Source of the DNA: Podospora comata | Lineage: Eukaryota > Ascomycota > Sordariomycetes > Sordariales > Podosporaceae | Length of the DNA stretch: 64,000 nt | Direction: 5' to 3' | Assembly (NCBI GenBank): GCA_017354895.1 | Contig: CP071493.1 | Coordinates: 6,572,001 to 6,636,000 of the forward strand | Shown: in pieces, positions 11,578 through 21,862 of the stretch | Layout: the number at the start of each line of letters is the position of its first letter | How positions within the stretch are numbered: position 1 is the stretch's first letter | Notes under the pieces: model-generated | What the model was told of the DNA's origin: nothing | Seen by the model: only the letters and a program-made list of their open reading frames with translations | The model's database searches: none | Position numbers and translations under genes: made by a program

Positions 11578-12105
11578 AAGGTGAGGAGAAGGTGAGAAAT
11601 GACACATGTGCTGACGAGGGCGGCACCAAACAGAGCTGGTAGGGAGATAAACATGGTATATACACACTTTACCATCGCTGTCGTTGAGTGCCTCTGATCC
11701 GACCACCACAACCCTCTCTCGGCTCCGTAGCCGACGGGAGAAGCAAACACCCGGACGCCGACAGGACCGCAATTCCAATGACCAGACCCCCGTTGCCGGT
11801 CAGTCCACCATCGCGAAGTGATCTTCCTTGTCGTCGTCCGCCTCCACCGCCCAGGCCCGGGCTATTGTTGAGTGGACCAGGGGACAACCGTTAGGAACGT
11901 GGCAGATAGCACGGCGCGGCTGCTGTCCTGTCCTGTCGTCTCTGCGTAGGTGTTTCCTTTTTTGACATGATTTCTTTGTTTCCGTAGCAAACAAACACTG
12001 CCGAGGGGTTGTTCATTTCTCAAGAGTTTCTTGGTGGCTGATCTGGATGCGACACAAGTGGACAAGCGAAGGGCCAAGGAGAAAAAGGGTTGTTCGCGAT
12101 TGCTG

Positions 12106-12126
12106 CCCCCCCCCCCTCCCCCCCCC
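12106..12126. repeat. C homopolymer tract
   Basis: Twenty-one bases that are all C except one T. A second C-rich run lies near 12231-12248. Such runs are prone to assembly error. Confidence 0.9.
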
Positions 12127-13727
12127 AGAACGGACCCCAGACGCCGAGACGGAGAGCTTGGTGGTTCCATAACTTTTTATTAACGTGACCACCCAAGGAG
12201 GAGTCTTCAGGGTCAAAGTCCAACACCTTGACCCCCCCCTCCCCCCCGCCCCATCCCTTTTTCATCCCAAACAACCGGACAAAGAGAAAGGGCGAGCTAA
12301 TATTCTGCTTCTATCGCAGCATTCTTTGTTTACTCTGAAGCTGAGTGTAGCATCCTGTAGGCAACCACAGCACCTAGGATCACCACCATCACATCACGTA
12401 CCTGCGCAATTGTTTGCAGATTCCCAGATTCCCGCCGCACCTACCTGGCCCCCGAATCTCCACCTCGACCTGCGCGAGCGATCCACACAGCATTGTCCAG
12501 CTTCCCACGGCGCGAAGCAAGACTGCAGCTTGTTTTGTTTCGCGACATTCTGGTGGAAGATCCCCTCCCCAGTGTCCAGAAGGGATCCAGAACCCAAGCC
12601 GGAAGCAATCAGGTTCACACTTTTTTGACGCTCTGTCGCTCCCTTTTCTTGGTTGAACTCTTTGTTCGCTTCGGTGTGGCCGCGTGGTGAGCTCTTGGTA
12701 ACGACGATCCCCGAACTGGAATCCACCAAGACTCATTCCTCCTCCTGCGCGAGCCCCGTCCGCCGCCAGTCATCCGCCCGCTACCTCTCTGTCTCAGCAA
12801 TTCCAAACCGTGGCCTCTGTGTCCCCCTTGCAGCGTCGCAAATCAATTCGCAGTTCGTGCTCGACCTTCTCTCAGATACGGTACGGTAGTGGCCACTGTT
12901 GGTAGCCATCGTGCGCGTTCTTTCTTGCCGTCTGCTGGCTGCTCTTGAGATACCGAACCTGGGCTGCCCTACGTCAGGGGCTTCAACTTTGCCAGCTGCA
13001 GCCAGACGCGACATTGCCGATTGGACATCCGCCTACTGCCGGACAACAACCCAAACGGCTTCCACGGGCAGCAGTCAATTTGGGTGCAAAACGACCTGCA
13101 TCACGTAGTCAATTATTCTTCGCGCCATCTCACCTCCCAACGCAACCAACCCATCATCTCCAGGGCACTACCAGGCCAAAGCACCCGCCGCCCAGTCGAG
13201 CGAGCACCGCGTGTGCAGTCGAATCTCGATCGAAAGAGAGTCGAGCCAGCCAGCCAGTCAGTCTTTGAGTCTGTCGCTGCTGTGTGATCTCGGAAAACCT
13301 GCTCCGAACCGGCTGCTGCTGCTAAGTTAGCACAGAGAGAAAACACCGAGATCAACTGCTGGGAGCATTGCCTAGGAGGTGTTCGAAGGGGGAATTGAAA
13401 CAGAGACGGGCCCGGGGCCCCACGAACAGCCGTTGGCCAAACTTGACCTTCTTATCTCTAGCAACAGACACAGACAACTGGTATGACGCTAGCTCCAGCC
13501 AAAGGAATGATCAAGTGCCAGACATTTTTGACACGGTGCCACAGGGAAAACTAGAAAAAAAAAGAAAAAAAAGAAAAACAAGCAGCTCGACAACCCGACA
13601 TCCGCCCAGGCCGCCTCTCGGAAGCGTCTACGGTAACCTTCAGATCACACACAGACATCACATCGTGCATCGTGTCCTATCGCATCTTTGCATTCACCGA
13701 CGCTCGCCTTATCGTGTCTTGCCCATC

Positions 13728-15792
13728 ATGGCCACCGCCCAACCAGATCACGGTGAGTTGAGCGCCTGTCCCCCTGCAACACCCCTTGGAGATGAACACC
13801 CCCCTCCCCCCCAAAAACTCAAAACACGCGGCGGTCAAGTGTGACTGGTGCGTGGGTCGAAAACAGGGGACAAGATTTGCGCGGATGTGTGCCCACTTCC
13901 CAGTTTTCGTTGATGTTGGCGTCTGGGCAATTTCTATCGGTTCGCTCTGCCGTCGAGCCTGCTGTGTCATGTTAAGGAGATTGGTGTTTCATCTTCCTCT
14001 CACAGTCGTCATTTGCATGCATGGTGCCGCCGTCCCCGATCCACCACAGTTCCTTGCTCGCAGCCTGCCCACCTGATGATTTACTGACGTGCTGGCCCTG
14101 CTCTAGATCAGCCGTCTGATCGGTTGTTTCTCAACCTTCCCTCCAACAACCCTTTCCGCAACCGCGCTGCGTCGCCCGCTCAGCAAAGTCCAACCTCGCC
14201 CTTTGACGATCCTCCTCCGCGCCCTACTTCGCGCAACCCTTTTCTGGATCCCACCATTGCCAACAGGGCCAGCAACCCAAATATCCGATCTGTTTCCGAC
14301 AACATGTCGTCATACGATAAGCGCCCGTCGCTCACGGCCGAAGAAATATTCGTAGGTTTCTCGTCATTTTCTGAGCGTCCGCCATTGATACAACGAGATG
14401 ATGACGGAACCTTGAATTAACGCCGCTTGACTCGCAGGGTTCGTTGACGCTAGAGGAGTCCAACTCTGCAGCTGCGAGAGCGGAGGCGCCGAAGCCTCCC
14501 GTGGGCCGCCGTGGTCCTCTGCCACCGGGACGTGAGAATGTGCCGAATGCTAGCCGCAATGGCCCAGGGCCCAACCACCGTCCCACTCGATCCCAGGAAG
14601 AGGCTATGCGTGCCGGCCGGAAGCAGTCCAACGCCGAACTGTTGATCCCTATCGACACACCCCGCTCCCCTCCGAGACAGCGCCAGGACCAGCGAAGGCC
14701 CCGTAGAAATTCCGACTCTTCCATTGTCGGTGCCGATAAGATCATGACCGAGGAAGAGAAGAAGGCCCGGGATCAGAGACGTCGTGAGCGTGAACGTCGG
14801 CAACGCGAGGGTGGTGGCAAGGATAGGAAGCCCGCCAGCCGCAAGCTCGACATTATCGATCAATTAGATGCCACCAGCATCTATGGAACAGGAAGTAGGT
14901 GGTTCTCGCACTCTTTGTATCCGGAGCTTTTGATTCTAATCTTTGGACAGTTTTCCATCACGACGGACCTTTCGATGCCCTCAACCCCCACCGCAACCGC
15001 ACTGGCAGCCGGCGTGCACCTATGCAAGCCTTCCCTGAAGGCTCGCTCAACAACACCCTCGGTGGTTCTGGTCCTCTGAACGCTCGCCCCGACCACTCGA
15101 CATTCTTGGGTGGACACGACGATGAAGCTTTCAGGGAGTGGTCCAAGGGCTCCAAGGATAGAAACGGCGCTCCTCCCACGACCAGCAAGGGCGAGTTGCC
15201 CATGTTTGACCCCCTCAGCCGCGGCAACGTCCTCCACGGCGATGAATCCCTCGGGCTCGGCACGTCGACCTTTTTGGAGGGCGCCCCGGCCGCCCGCACA
15301 GCGATCCAGAAACGCGAGGAGGAGCGAGCTCAAGAGGTTATGCAGGAAGGGCTGCAGCGCAAGAAGTCCCTCGCCCATCGTATCCGCAACATCAACCGCC
15401 AGCCCCGCGATTTCCAGGCTTCTGGCAGAACCACCAACCCCGAAGGAGCCTACGGGTCTCGCCGATCCCCCTCCGAGAGCGGACCGGCCTCTGCTGGCGC
15501 CAACGGGGAGCGCAACCCGTTCTTCAACGAATATGGCCAACCGAGGGGTGAAGAGGGATTCAGCGTGCGCAAGGAGTCCAACGCCGGGCCCAAGTCTCCC
15601 GGCAGCCCCAGGGGTGGTTACGGCCTCGAGCGGAGATCGACGACGGACGGCACAGGCGGCGAAGATGGCCCACAACCTAAGAGTGGTGGAATCTTGGGCC
15701 GCATGAAGAGTCTGAAGGGCGGACGGCGCCAGCGTCCTGGCCAGGGCAGCTCTGATATGGGCATGCCTCCTGCTCCTGGAACCGCGGTTTAG
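13728..15792 (+). CDS. PAL1: Pal1 family cell-morphology/endocytic protein
   Basis: Pal1 proteins are cortical, disordered fungal proteins linked to polarised growth in fission yeast and to endocytic sites in budding yeast. Four exons: 13728-13752, 14107-14351, 14438-14894 and 14951-15792, giving 522 residues. Introns of 354, 86 and 56 bases have donors GTGAGT, GTAGGT, GTAGGT and acceptors TCTAG, CGCAG, GACAG. The Pal1 core follows exon junction 3: KLDIIDQLDATSIYGTG joins IFHHDGPFDALNPHRN, which is the family hallmark. An N-terminal NPF (PSNNPFRN), the usual EH-domain ligand, and a second NPF near FNEYG fit an endocytic role. A basic MTEEEKKARDQRRRERERRQ helix precedes the core, and the C-terminus is Gly/Arg/Pro-rich. 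The first exon encodes only eight residues plus one base and rests on the match of ATG, donor and phase. Confidence 0.9.
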
Positions 15793-17098
15793 AGGAACCA
15801 CTGGTCGATTCGGGGACGACTGCTTCGCATGGGGTCTTTTACGAGGTGTTTTGGGGAGAGGAGAGAGCGTCTATGACGTGCAGTGAGGATGGTGGATGAG
15901 ACAACAACCAGGAAGAGAAGGGAGAGGAAGTCAAGCCGTGTAATTTTTTTTTGGTGCAAAGGAGACGGACGGGACGGGCTCAGGTTGGATGGCTTGTTGT
16001 TTTTGATTTCAGTACACGGAGAAAATTCAGGAACAGGCCAGTTTTTTTTTTCTTTTCTTTGTCGAGAGGCGTCCTAGCTCCCTGCGCGTGTGGGATGTGT
16101 GGTGAATGTTGTACATAGAGCCCGTTGTTGCTTTGGTGATGACTTTTCTTGTTTCGTCGCTCTTGTTGCTGGGGTTCTTAGGAAGGGTTGAGAGTGTACT
16201 CGGTTACTGTTGTTTAGGATGAAGTCTGACATTCACGGAAAAACCACTGGCAAAAGGAGAGGGGGACTGCGCTGGTGGTTTTGGGACAGTTGTTGGTTTG
16301 TGTAAGAGGTAGTAGTGTTGTTGATAATCTTGAATTGAGTAGGCAGTATTGATTTTGATTTTGCGGTCGAGCCAATGGGTTGTGATTATGGTGCTTTGCT
16401 TGGTGGGTAGTTGGTGGGTTAGTGGGTAAGGGGCTGGCGATGGGGCAGATCAAAGGGGCTAATGTAAGGAACGGGTGGGTTTAATGGGGGGGGGGCAGGC
16501 TGTCAGATCAGGGTCTTGTGGGTGAAGCGGTGTTTGGATTAGGGGTTGGGGGTGAAACGGTTATGGAGATGGGGATCTTGAAGGAAGACTGTCTTTTCTA
16601 TGAGGAATAGATCTAGTCAGATACAGTTATGGTAACTTTTCAGAGTCTGGGTCAGAGGAATGGTGACGGTGGTGGTGTTGAGGGCGGTGGATAAGTTTAT
16701 GCAGCAGTTATGCATGTCACTGGCCCAGCATGAGTTGCTTTCTGATTTCCTGAGCAAAGGTTGGGAGGCACATTTACACGTCCAAGGTAAGGGGACAGTG
16801 GAGTTTTCAGGTACCCCATATTCAACATCAAGTATTTTGACATGGTAAATGCGATTTTCAATCAAACAATTGGCGGAGGACTTTTTGCTCCCTGTGTAAG
16901 TTGGGCGTGGGTAAAGCTTCTTCTTTCTGACCTGAGCAAGCTCACTCAACCACATCTCAATCAGTTCAGATTCGCTACACCACACAGTCACTACTCCAAA
17001 AAGTGATGTTTTCAAAACTTGACTCGAATCTGACTTGGACTTTGGATCGGAAATAGAGCTTTTAATTGATTTACTTTGGCATCAACACCTGCAATTCA
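15793..17098. other. Intergenic region between PAL1 and the RecA-like gene
   Basis: No gene is supported. The region holds the PAL1 3' flank with T tracts near 15948 and 16040, and the promoter of the downstream gene. Open frames here are short and lack domains. Confidence 0.6.
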
Positions 17099-17170
17099 AT
17101 GGACACAACAACCCAACCCCCACCTCCACCTCCCACGACAACTACTACTACAACAACAACAACAACAACA

Positions 17171-17202
<32 letters not shown>

Positions 17203-18314
17203 AGCACCGCAATTCGACTCCTTAATCCCTCTACCCAAAACAGCCCTCTCCTTACTGTCTCGATCCATCCAAACACAGCAGACCAAACCAAGATATCCCA
17301 CCGGCTGTGCAGAGTTTGATCAAAATGTCTTGTTGGGCGGGCTGGATGGTGGTTCGGTGGTGGGGATAAGTTCGGAGGATGACGGCTTCTCTCTTGCTGT
17401 ATGCTCCCTCTTTCACTTGCGATCCCTTTTTTTTTTCTTTTTTTTTTCTTTCTTTTTTTTCTCTTCCCGCTCCATCCGCTGGTTTGTGGTTCTCCTAACC
17501 TGAATAATTGCAGCTCGCACTACAAACCATCGCCGTCGCCCTCACACAAGCGGCCCACGAGAAAACGGCCTTGATAGTGACCACCCTGCCGGTCCAAAGC
17601 CTGCTCCCGAAGCTGCGACAAGTGCTGGCAGAGCAGCTCTCAAGAACTGGCGGGGCCGTCGACCTCGGCTCCCAAGTCAAAGAGCGTCTCTCTCTCGTTT
17701 CCATCTCCCGCATCTTTGACCTCCACGGTCTGGTCGAAGTCCTCGGTGAACTTTCTCTTCGCCAAGGCGGCGGGGGGGGAACGCCTGATGCCGTGCTGGT
17801 CATGGGCACGGCAGCCCTGATCAACAGCCTTTTCGCCTCCAAGTCGACCGATAAAGCTGCCGCTCATGGGTTCGTGGCCAATCTCGCTGTCCAGCTGGAC
17901 AGGGTTGCGAGCGGAGGGCCGCTGGTGATACTGCTCAACTCTGCCACCGCGTTGCACAACGACGGCGTGCCCCTACCCCCGGCAGCCGAGACCGGCGGGG
18001 GGGAGAGGAAGCTGGAGGTCGGGGGGTTGACGTCTATTTTTTGGACGGGCGGAGCAGGACAGCAACACGGGAGGAAGACTGACAGCAGGCCGGCGTGGGG
18101 ACAGGTTTTTGGGAGGTTGGTGGGGGTGCATTTGTTCTGTACGAGACGTGATGTTGGGTGGGTGGTCGAGGTGCTAGGGGACGAGGTTGGGGTTTTTGAA
18201 AGAGAGGCAGATGAAAAGGGGGAGGGCGAGGTCTGGACGAGGAGGAACAGGGAGCAGAGGTGGGGGGTTTTGGAAGGGGGCGAGGGGGGGGTGGTGGTTG
18301 ATGTTGTGATGTGA
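17099..18314 (+). CDS. RecA/RAD51-fold protein lacking a Walker A motif
   Basis: I do not recognise a named orthologue. Exons 17099-17398 and 17514-18314 (intron 115 bases, GTATGC...TTGCAG with CTAAC branch site) give 366 residues. Residues 13-35 are 23 consecutive Thr after a six-Pro run. The following segment resembles the RecA/RAD51 core entry: PTGCAEFDQ, LLGGLDGGSVVGIS, then LALQTIAVALTQ, with later beta-strand-like segments ALIVTTLP, DAVLVMGTAALI and PLVILLNSATALH. At the place where GxxxxGKT should bind ATP the sequence reads GISSEDDGFS, so the P-loop Lys and Thr are absent. It could be a non-catalytic RAD51 paralogue-like subunit of a repair complex, or another RecA-fold scaffold (as in Elongator Elp4-6). 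The fold call is from motif spacing only. Confidence 0.6.
17135..17203 (+). repeat. ACN trinucleotide repeat encoding polythreonine
   Basis: Sixty-nine bases (23 codons), mostly ACT and ACA blocks, within exon 1 of the RecA-like gene. It is short enough to vary in length between strains without breaking the frame. Confidence 0.95.
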
Positions 18315-18541
18315 GGTGTAACTACCTTGTGGCGTTTATTTTTGATACAGAAGCTGTGGTCAGAATACCGCAGCTAGAACGGTGTTTGGTACAAATCTTG
18401 CTATACATGTCATGGAATCAAAAAGTATCCTGCCGCTCGAGCGAGTGTCCTGTTTTACCACGAGCGGGGGGGGTGGGCTTCTTCCCCAAACCCTCCTCGC
18501 ATATCCCAAAATCCCGACCCAGATCCAACTGCAATCCTTCT

Positions 18542-19858
18542 CTACAAATCCCCGGCCTCGTCTCTGTCCACATACCTCTCCAGCCTAGCCTTCAACTCCT
18601 CAACCTCAATGTCCTTGTCGTCATCCTCCCCAGCATGTCCGTGATGCCCATGAGGCGGAATCAAAACCTTCCCCACCACTTGCACAACACCATCGCTGGC
18701 AATCCCGTCCTGGAAGATCACCTTGGTGAACCCATTCAGCACAATACTGACCCACCCCTTCCACCTCTTGACGTCCACCGCGATTGCCTTGTCGTCCAGC
18801 AGCGTCTCCAGATCCACATGCCAATACTTTCCGCCCTCTGCATCTTCCACAGCAGCCTTCTCGTCCTTGCGACTGTTGTAAAAGGCATCGCTGTAGAGGG
18901 TCTGGTCGACGACAAAGTGGTACTTGAGCAGTGCCTCGAGGTACTTCAGCCCGTGGTGGGAGAACAAGAAGGCGTTGGCGCGGGGGCCGAGACGTCGCCA
19001 GGCCGAGTTGGTTGGTGCGAAAAGGGTGCCGCCTTTGTGGTCTGGGACCGAGAGTTCGGTCTTTTCCAGACCGAGGGAGAAGGTGCTGAAGGTGTTGGGC
19101 AGCAGGGAGATGATCTTCTGCTGGGAAGGGGGTGGGATGAGGATGTGGTCAATGGCGTGGATGATGCCGTTTTTGGCGAGGATGTTGCCGTAGACGACTT
19201 TGGAGACGACGTTGACCCGGATGGAGAACAGCAGCCCGGTTGAGATCCTCAGCCGCTGGGGGCGGGAGCCGAGGCTGTCGAGCGACAGGTTGGAGGGGAG
19301 GGTGTGCTTGTGGTAAAGATCGACCTTGGTGTGCAGGCCGGGGGTGATGTGGTATTTCAACAGGGCCAGAACGAACTCCTTGGGGGGAGGCTTGTCGCCG
19401 TGGTGGGGGATGCGCTCAAAGGCTTTGTCGGTAGGGACGAAAAGGGTCTTGTTGTGGGAGGTGGAGTCGAGGAAGTCTTTGATGTCGGAGAAGTCATCGT
19501 TGTCAAGGAGGGAGGCGAACTTGGTGGTGTACTTGTTGGATTTTATCAACTCGTAGATGGTCTTGGTCTTGTCGCCACGGTGGGGCTTACGCTCGTGAAG
19601 AGGCAGAGGGGGTAAGTTGCTGTCACGGTTGAAGCCGTCGAAGCCGTCGAAGGAGTAGCCGTCGAACTCGCTGGTGGCCTTTTCGATGCGTTTCTCGATC
19701 TTGGTAAAGATCTTGGCCGAGCGGGAGACGGTGGAATCCCACCAGGTCTGTACCAAATCTGGAGAGACGGCGGGTTGGTGCTCGTCAAGCTTACTTGCCT
19801 GATCAGGGGCAACCAGAGCGGCTGCGGTAGCCGCAAAGAGAACAGTTAGATGCTTCAT
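18542..19858 (-). CDS. Secreted protein with two fasciclin (FAS1) domains
   Basis: FAS1 domains are extracellular adhesion modules. The uninterrupted frame encodes 438 residues from the ATG at 19858; a further in-frame Met lies three codons upstream, but MKHLTVLFAATAAALVAP looks like a complete signal peptide, so the later start is preferred. Domain 1 (about 85-235) shows TIYELIKSNKY, TLFVPTDKAF, LLKYHITPG and HAIDHILIPP; domain 2 (about 240-400) shows TLFAPTNSAW, LLKYHFV and a final VVGKVLIPP. Between the signal peptide and domain 1 is an acidic/aromatic stretch. No GPI-like hydrophobic tail follows: the C-terminus is acidic and charged, so a soluble or wall-bound secreted protein is likely. 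It converges with the RecA-like gene, only 227 bases apart. Confidence 0.9.
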   Translation of the reverse strand: MKHLTVLFAATAAALVAPDQASKLDEHQPAVSPDLVQTWWDSTVSRSAKIFTKIEKRIEKATSEFDGYSFDGFDGFNRDSNLPPLPLHERKPHRGDKTKTIYELIKSNKYTTKFASLLDNDDFSDIKDFLDSTSHNKTLFVPTDKAFERIPHHGDKPPPKEFVLALLKYHITPGLHTKVDLYHKHTLPSNLSLDSLGSRPQRLRISTGLLFSIRVNVVSKVVYGNILAKNGIIHAIDHILIPPPSQQKIISLLPNTFSTFSLGLEKTELSVPDHKGGTLFAPTNSAWRRLGPRANAFLFSHHGLKYLEALLKYHFVVDQTLYSDAFYNSRKDEKAAVEDAEGGKYWHVDLETLLDDKAIAVDVKRWKGWVSIVLNGFTKVIFQDGIASDGVVQVVGKVLIPPHGHHGHAGEDDDKDIEVEELKARLERYVDRDEAGDL

Positions 19859-20394
19859 GGTCACCAAGCCCCAGAGCGAGACTATTCCGGATCAGTTTTC
19901 AAAGACGAGAACCAGATCTCAAGGGAAACCAGGCTCGCCAACTCAGGTTTCCTGCTTCAGGTTCCTTCTCGGGCTTGTTATACCTGATGGGTGGGACGCG
20001 CGGACATACAGGCATCCCCATCTCCCCATAACCCCCAATAACGGCGTCATCTGTCGATTCGGCTCAACTGATTGGCTGCCCACCCCGCAGTTTGAATCGA
20101 GCCGTTTCGATCCGTCCTCATCGGGATGCTCTGTTCAAGCTTCCTCAACCGGTAGACCAAACCTTGTCACGGTCCATCTCATGTTCCGCGTATTGCTTAT
20201 CTGTATGGCGACTGTTGGGCAACTGCGTCATTGTCTTGTCACCGAACTTGCTCTCATTCCGCCAACGGAACAGCGGACAGCACTGAGCCATCCATCATTG
20301 ACGACTTACTCGAGAGTGTTCACCTTGACTGCCAGCTTTCGAGGTCGGGCATTCCGTATGCCCCGAGATCCGATTGCTGCATGTCTGTGGTCGT

Positions 20395-20430
20395 CCATGT
20401 CAACCATGTCAACCATGTCAACCATGTCAA
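20395..20430. repeat. Four tandem copies of CCATGTCAA
   Basis: Four perfect 9-base copies. Each copy contains ATG in one frame and no stop, but the surrounding frame has no domain support. Confidence 0.97.
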
Positions 20431-21194
20431 CCTGTTTGCGTCGGCGGAAGGGAACCGTTGGTCTTGGATGCCTGTCTATCATTTATGGAGGGTGGGATTG
20501 CTCTCCATGTGTGGTAGAGCTCTTCCCCGCATAAGAGGGCTGAGCTTCCATCTTGAAATGTAACGACACAGCAAAAGCTTCAATGCCCACATGTGCATCT
20601 TCTGCTATGCCAGGCACATACCGTGCTATCACACAGCCGGAGAGGCCGGTCTCGCACGTAGGACAGCATGTGTGTCAAGAGATGGCATTACTGATGCCTG
20701 CCACTCATGATCAGCCAAAGTATTCTGAGAGATAATATATTGAGAAGCCACAACTGTAACATTGCAAGGTCACAAAGACCCCCAGTTGCCGAGGGTGGAT
20801 CGAAAGCGAGCACAGCCTCCGGAGCTGCCAACGTCCACGCTTGTTTCAAGTCGGCGCTTGGTACCAGACTGCCGGGTTCTATCATTTGTGTCGATGACTT
20901 CAAGTGGATTTGAGTTATGTGTGTAGTGCCAGGTGTCGTCGGCCTGGCAGGGCTGGTGTTGAGGTAAAGGCCTCGATTCTGGGCTGCTTGTACGATAAAC
21001 CTGGATATCAAACAACAGGATTGGTGAGCACTGCGGTGGCGGTTGGCGCGACCCCTTCTGGCCCTTTGCTGCTGTGGGGGAGACCACCAGACCAAGCCCT
21101 CATCAAGTTTCTTGAGGCATCGCTCTCGAAAGAAGAAAGGCTTGGCCTGCTCGTTGTCCCCCATGGCTGATGCACGGCACGGGGGCGGGGAGGA

Positions 21195-21258
21195 TTGGGG
21201 AGAGGGAGGGTTGCGGAGAGGGAGGGTTGCGGAGAGGGAGGATTGCGGAGAGGGAGCC
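21195..21258. repeat. Four 16-base G-rich tandem copies
   Basis: Unit TTGCGGAGAGGGAGGG, four copies with small changes in the first, third and last. Runs of GGG/GAGAGGG make it strongly purine-biased on the plus strand. Confidence 0.95.
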
Positions 21259-21862
21259 GGGGGAGGGAGGCCACCCTGCCACAGCATAGCATCCCAAGTC
21301 GACGTCCCATCCACCAGTCCCAGAAGGGGTAGGGGTCTCGCTCGCCTAACGGGGTCGCTGTTCGTGAGGCTGAAGCGATTAATCTTAAGGCCCCAAACTG
21401 CTGGAGAGCGCGCTGGGCATTTCCACCGTGACCCGACGTGATTTCCGCCTCTTCCATCTGTTCATCCCATTCTGCTCACTTGCCGACAGGTCTTCTTCAA
21501 CTCAACTCATCATCGCGTCTCTCTCAATCTCAACATGGCCGTTCTCATGAGTTCTGCTGCCTGACGTTAGCCCAGTCCCCCGACACCCATTGGATCCCTC
21601 TTTTCGCTCTCTCAATTCTCACCGAGGAATCTATTCTGTTGCAAGGAAGCGTGCTCGTGCCGGGGTCTTTCATGGTTTTGTCGGGTGCTCCGTGGTGCTA
21701 GCACAGCCTCGCCCGTTGTGGGACACAACGCACCGTGGCTTGGAAACTCCCTTTCAACGACACGTCGAATTGATTTCTTTACCCGGCGACGGCCTCTTTT
21801 TCCCTCACCGGCATTTTGCGCATCCGTAAACCAGCGATTGACCGCTCACCCGTCTCTGCATC

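Larger units (their letters stand above)
7893..13727. other. Long gene-poor region between divergent CK1 and PAL1
   Basis: About 5.8 kb separate the two start codons. I find no open frame with a recognisable domain on either strand; the longest (9177-9713, 8893-9321, 12185-12628) have shadow-like composition and no convincing splice partners. It contains many low-complexity tracts: a TGTAG-like repeat near 8090-8135, 13 Gs at 8333-8345, (CTGT)n at 9448-9476, a T tract at 10110-10149, TTTGR pentamers at 11484-11542 and a C tract at 12106-12126. A minus-strand GTGAGT at 8402-8397 could be a 5' UTR intron donor of CK1. Long leaders or an unannotated non-coding transcript are possible. Confidence 0.55.
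19859..21862. other. Divergent intergenic region, FAS1 gene / membrane zinc-finger gene
   Basis: Two kilobases between divergent start codons. No gene is supported. It carries two short tandem repeats (20395-20430 and 21195-21258) and must hold both promoters. Confidence 0.6.

Noticed and set aside
14881-15801. 306-codon minus-strand frame opposite PAL1
   Set aside because: It mirrors the PAL1 last exon and has no family features, while the plus strand has the Pal1 hallmark and matching introns.
21197-21441. Possible G-rich regulatory or coding element
   Set aside because: The frames across it are short and lack domains; the purine bias is explained by the 16-base tandem repeat.
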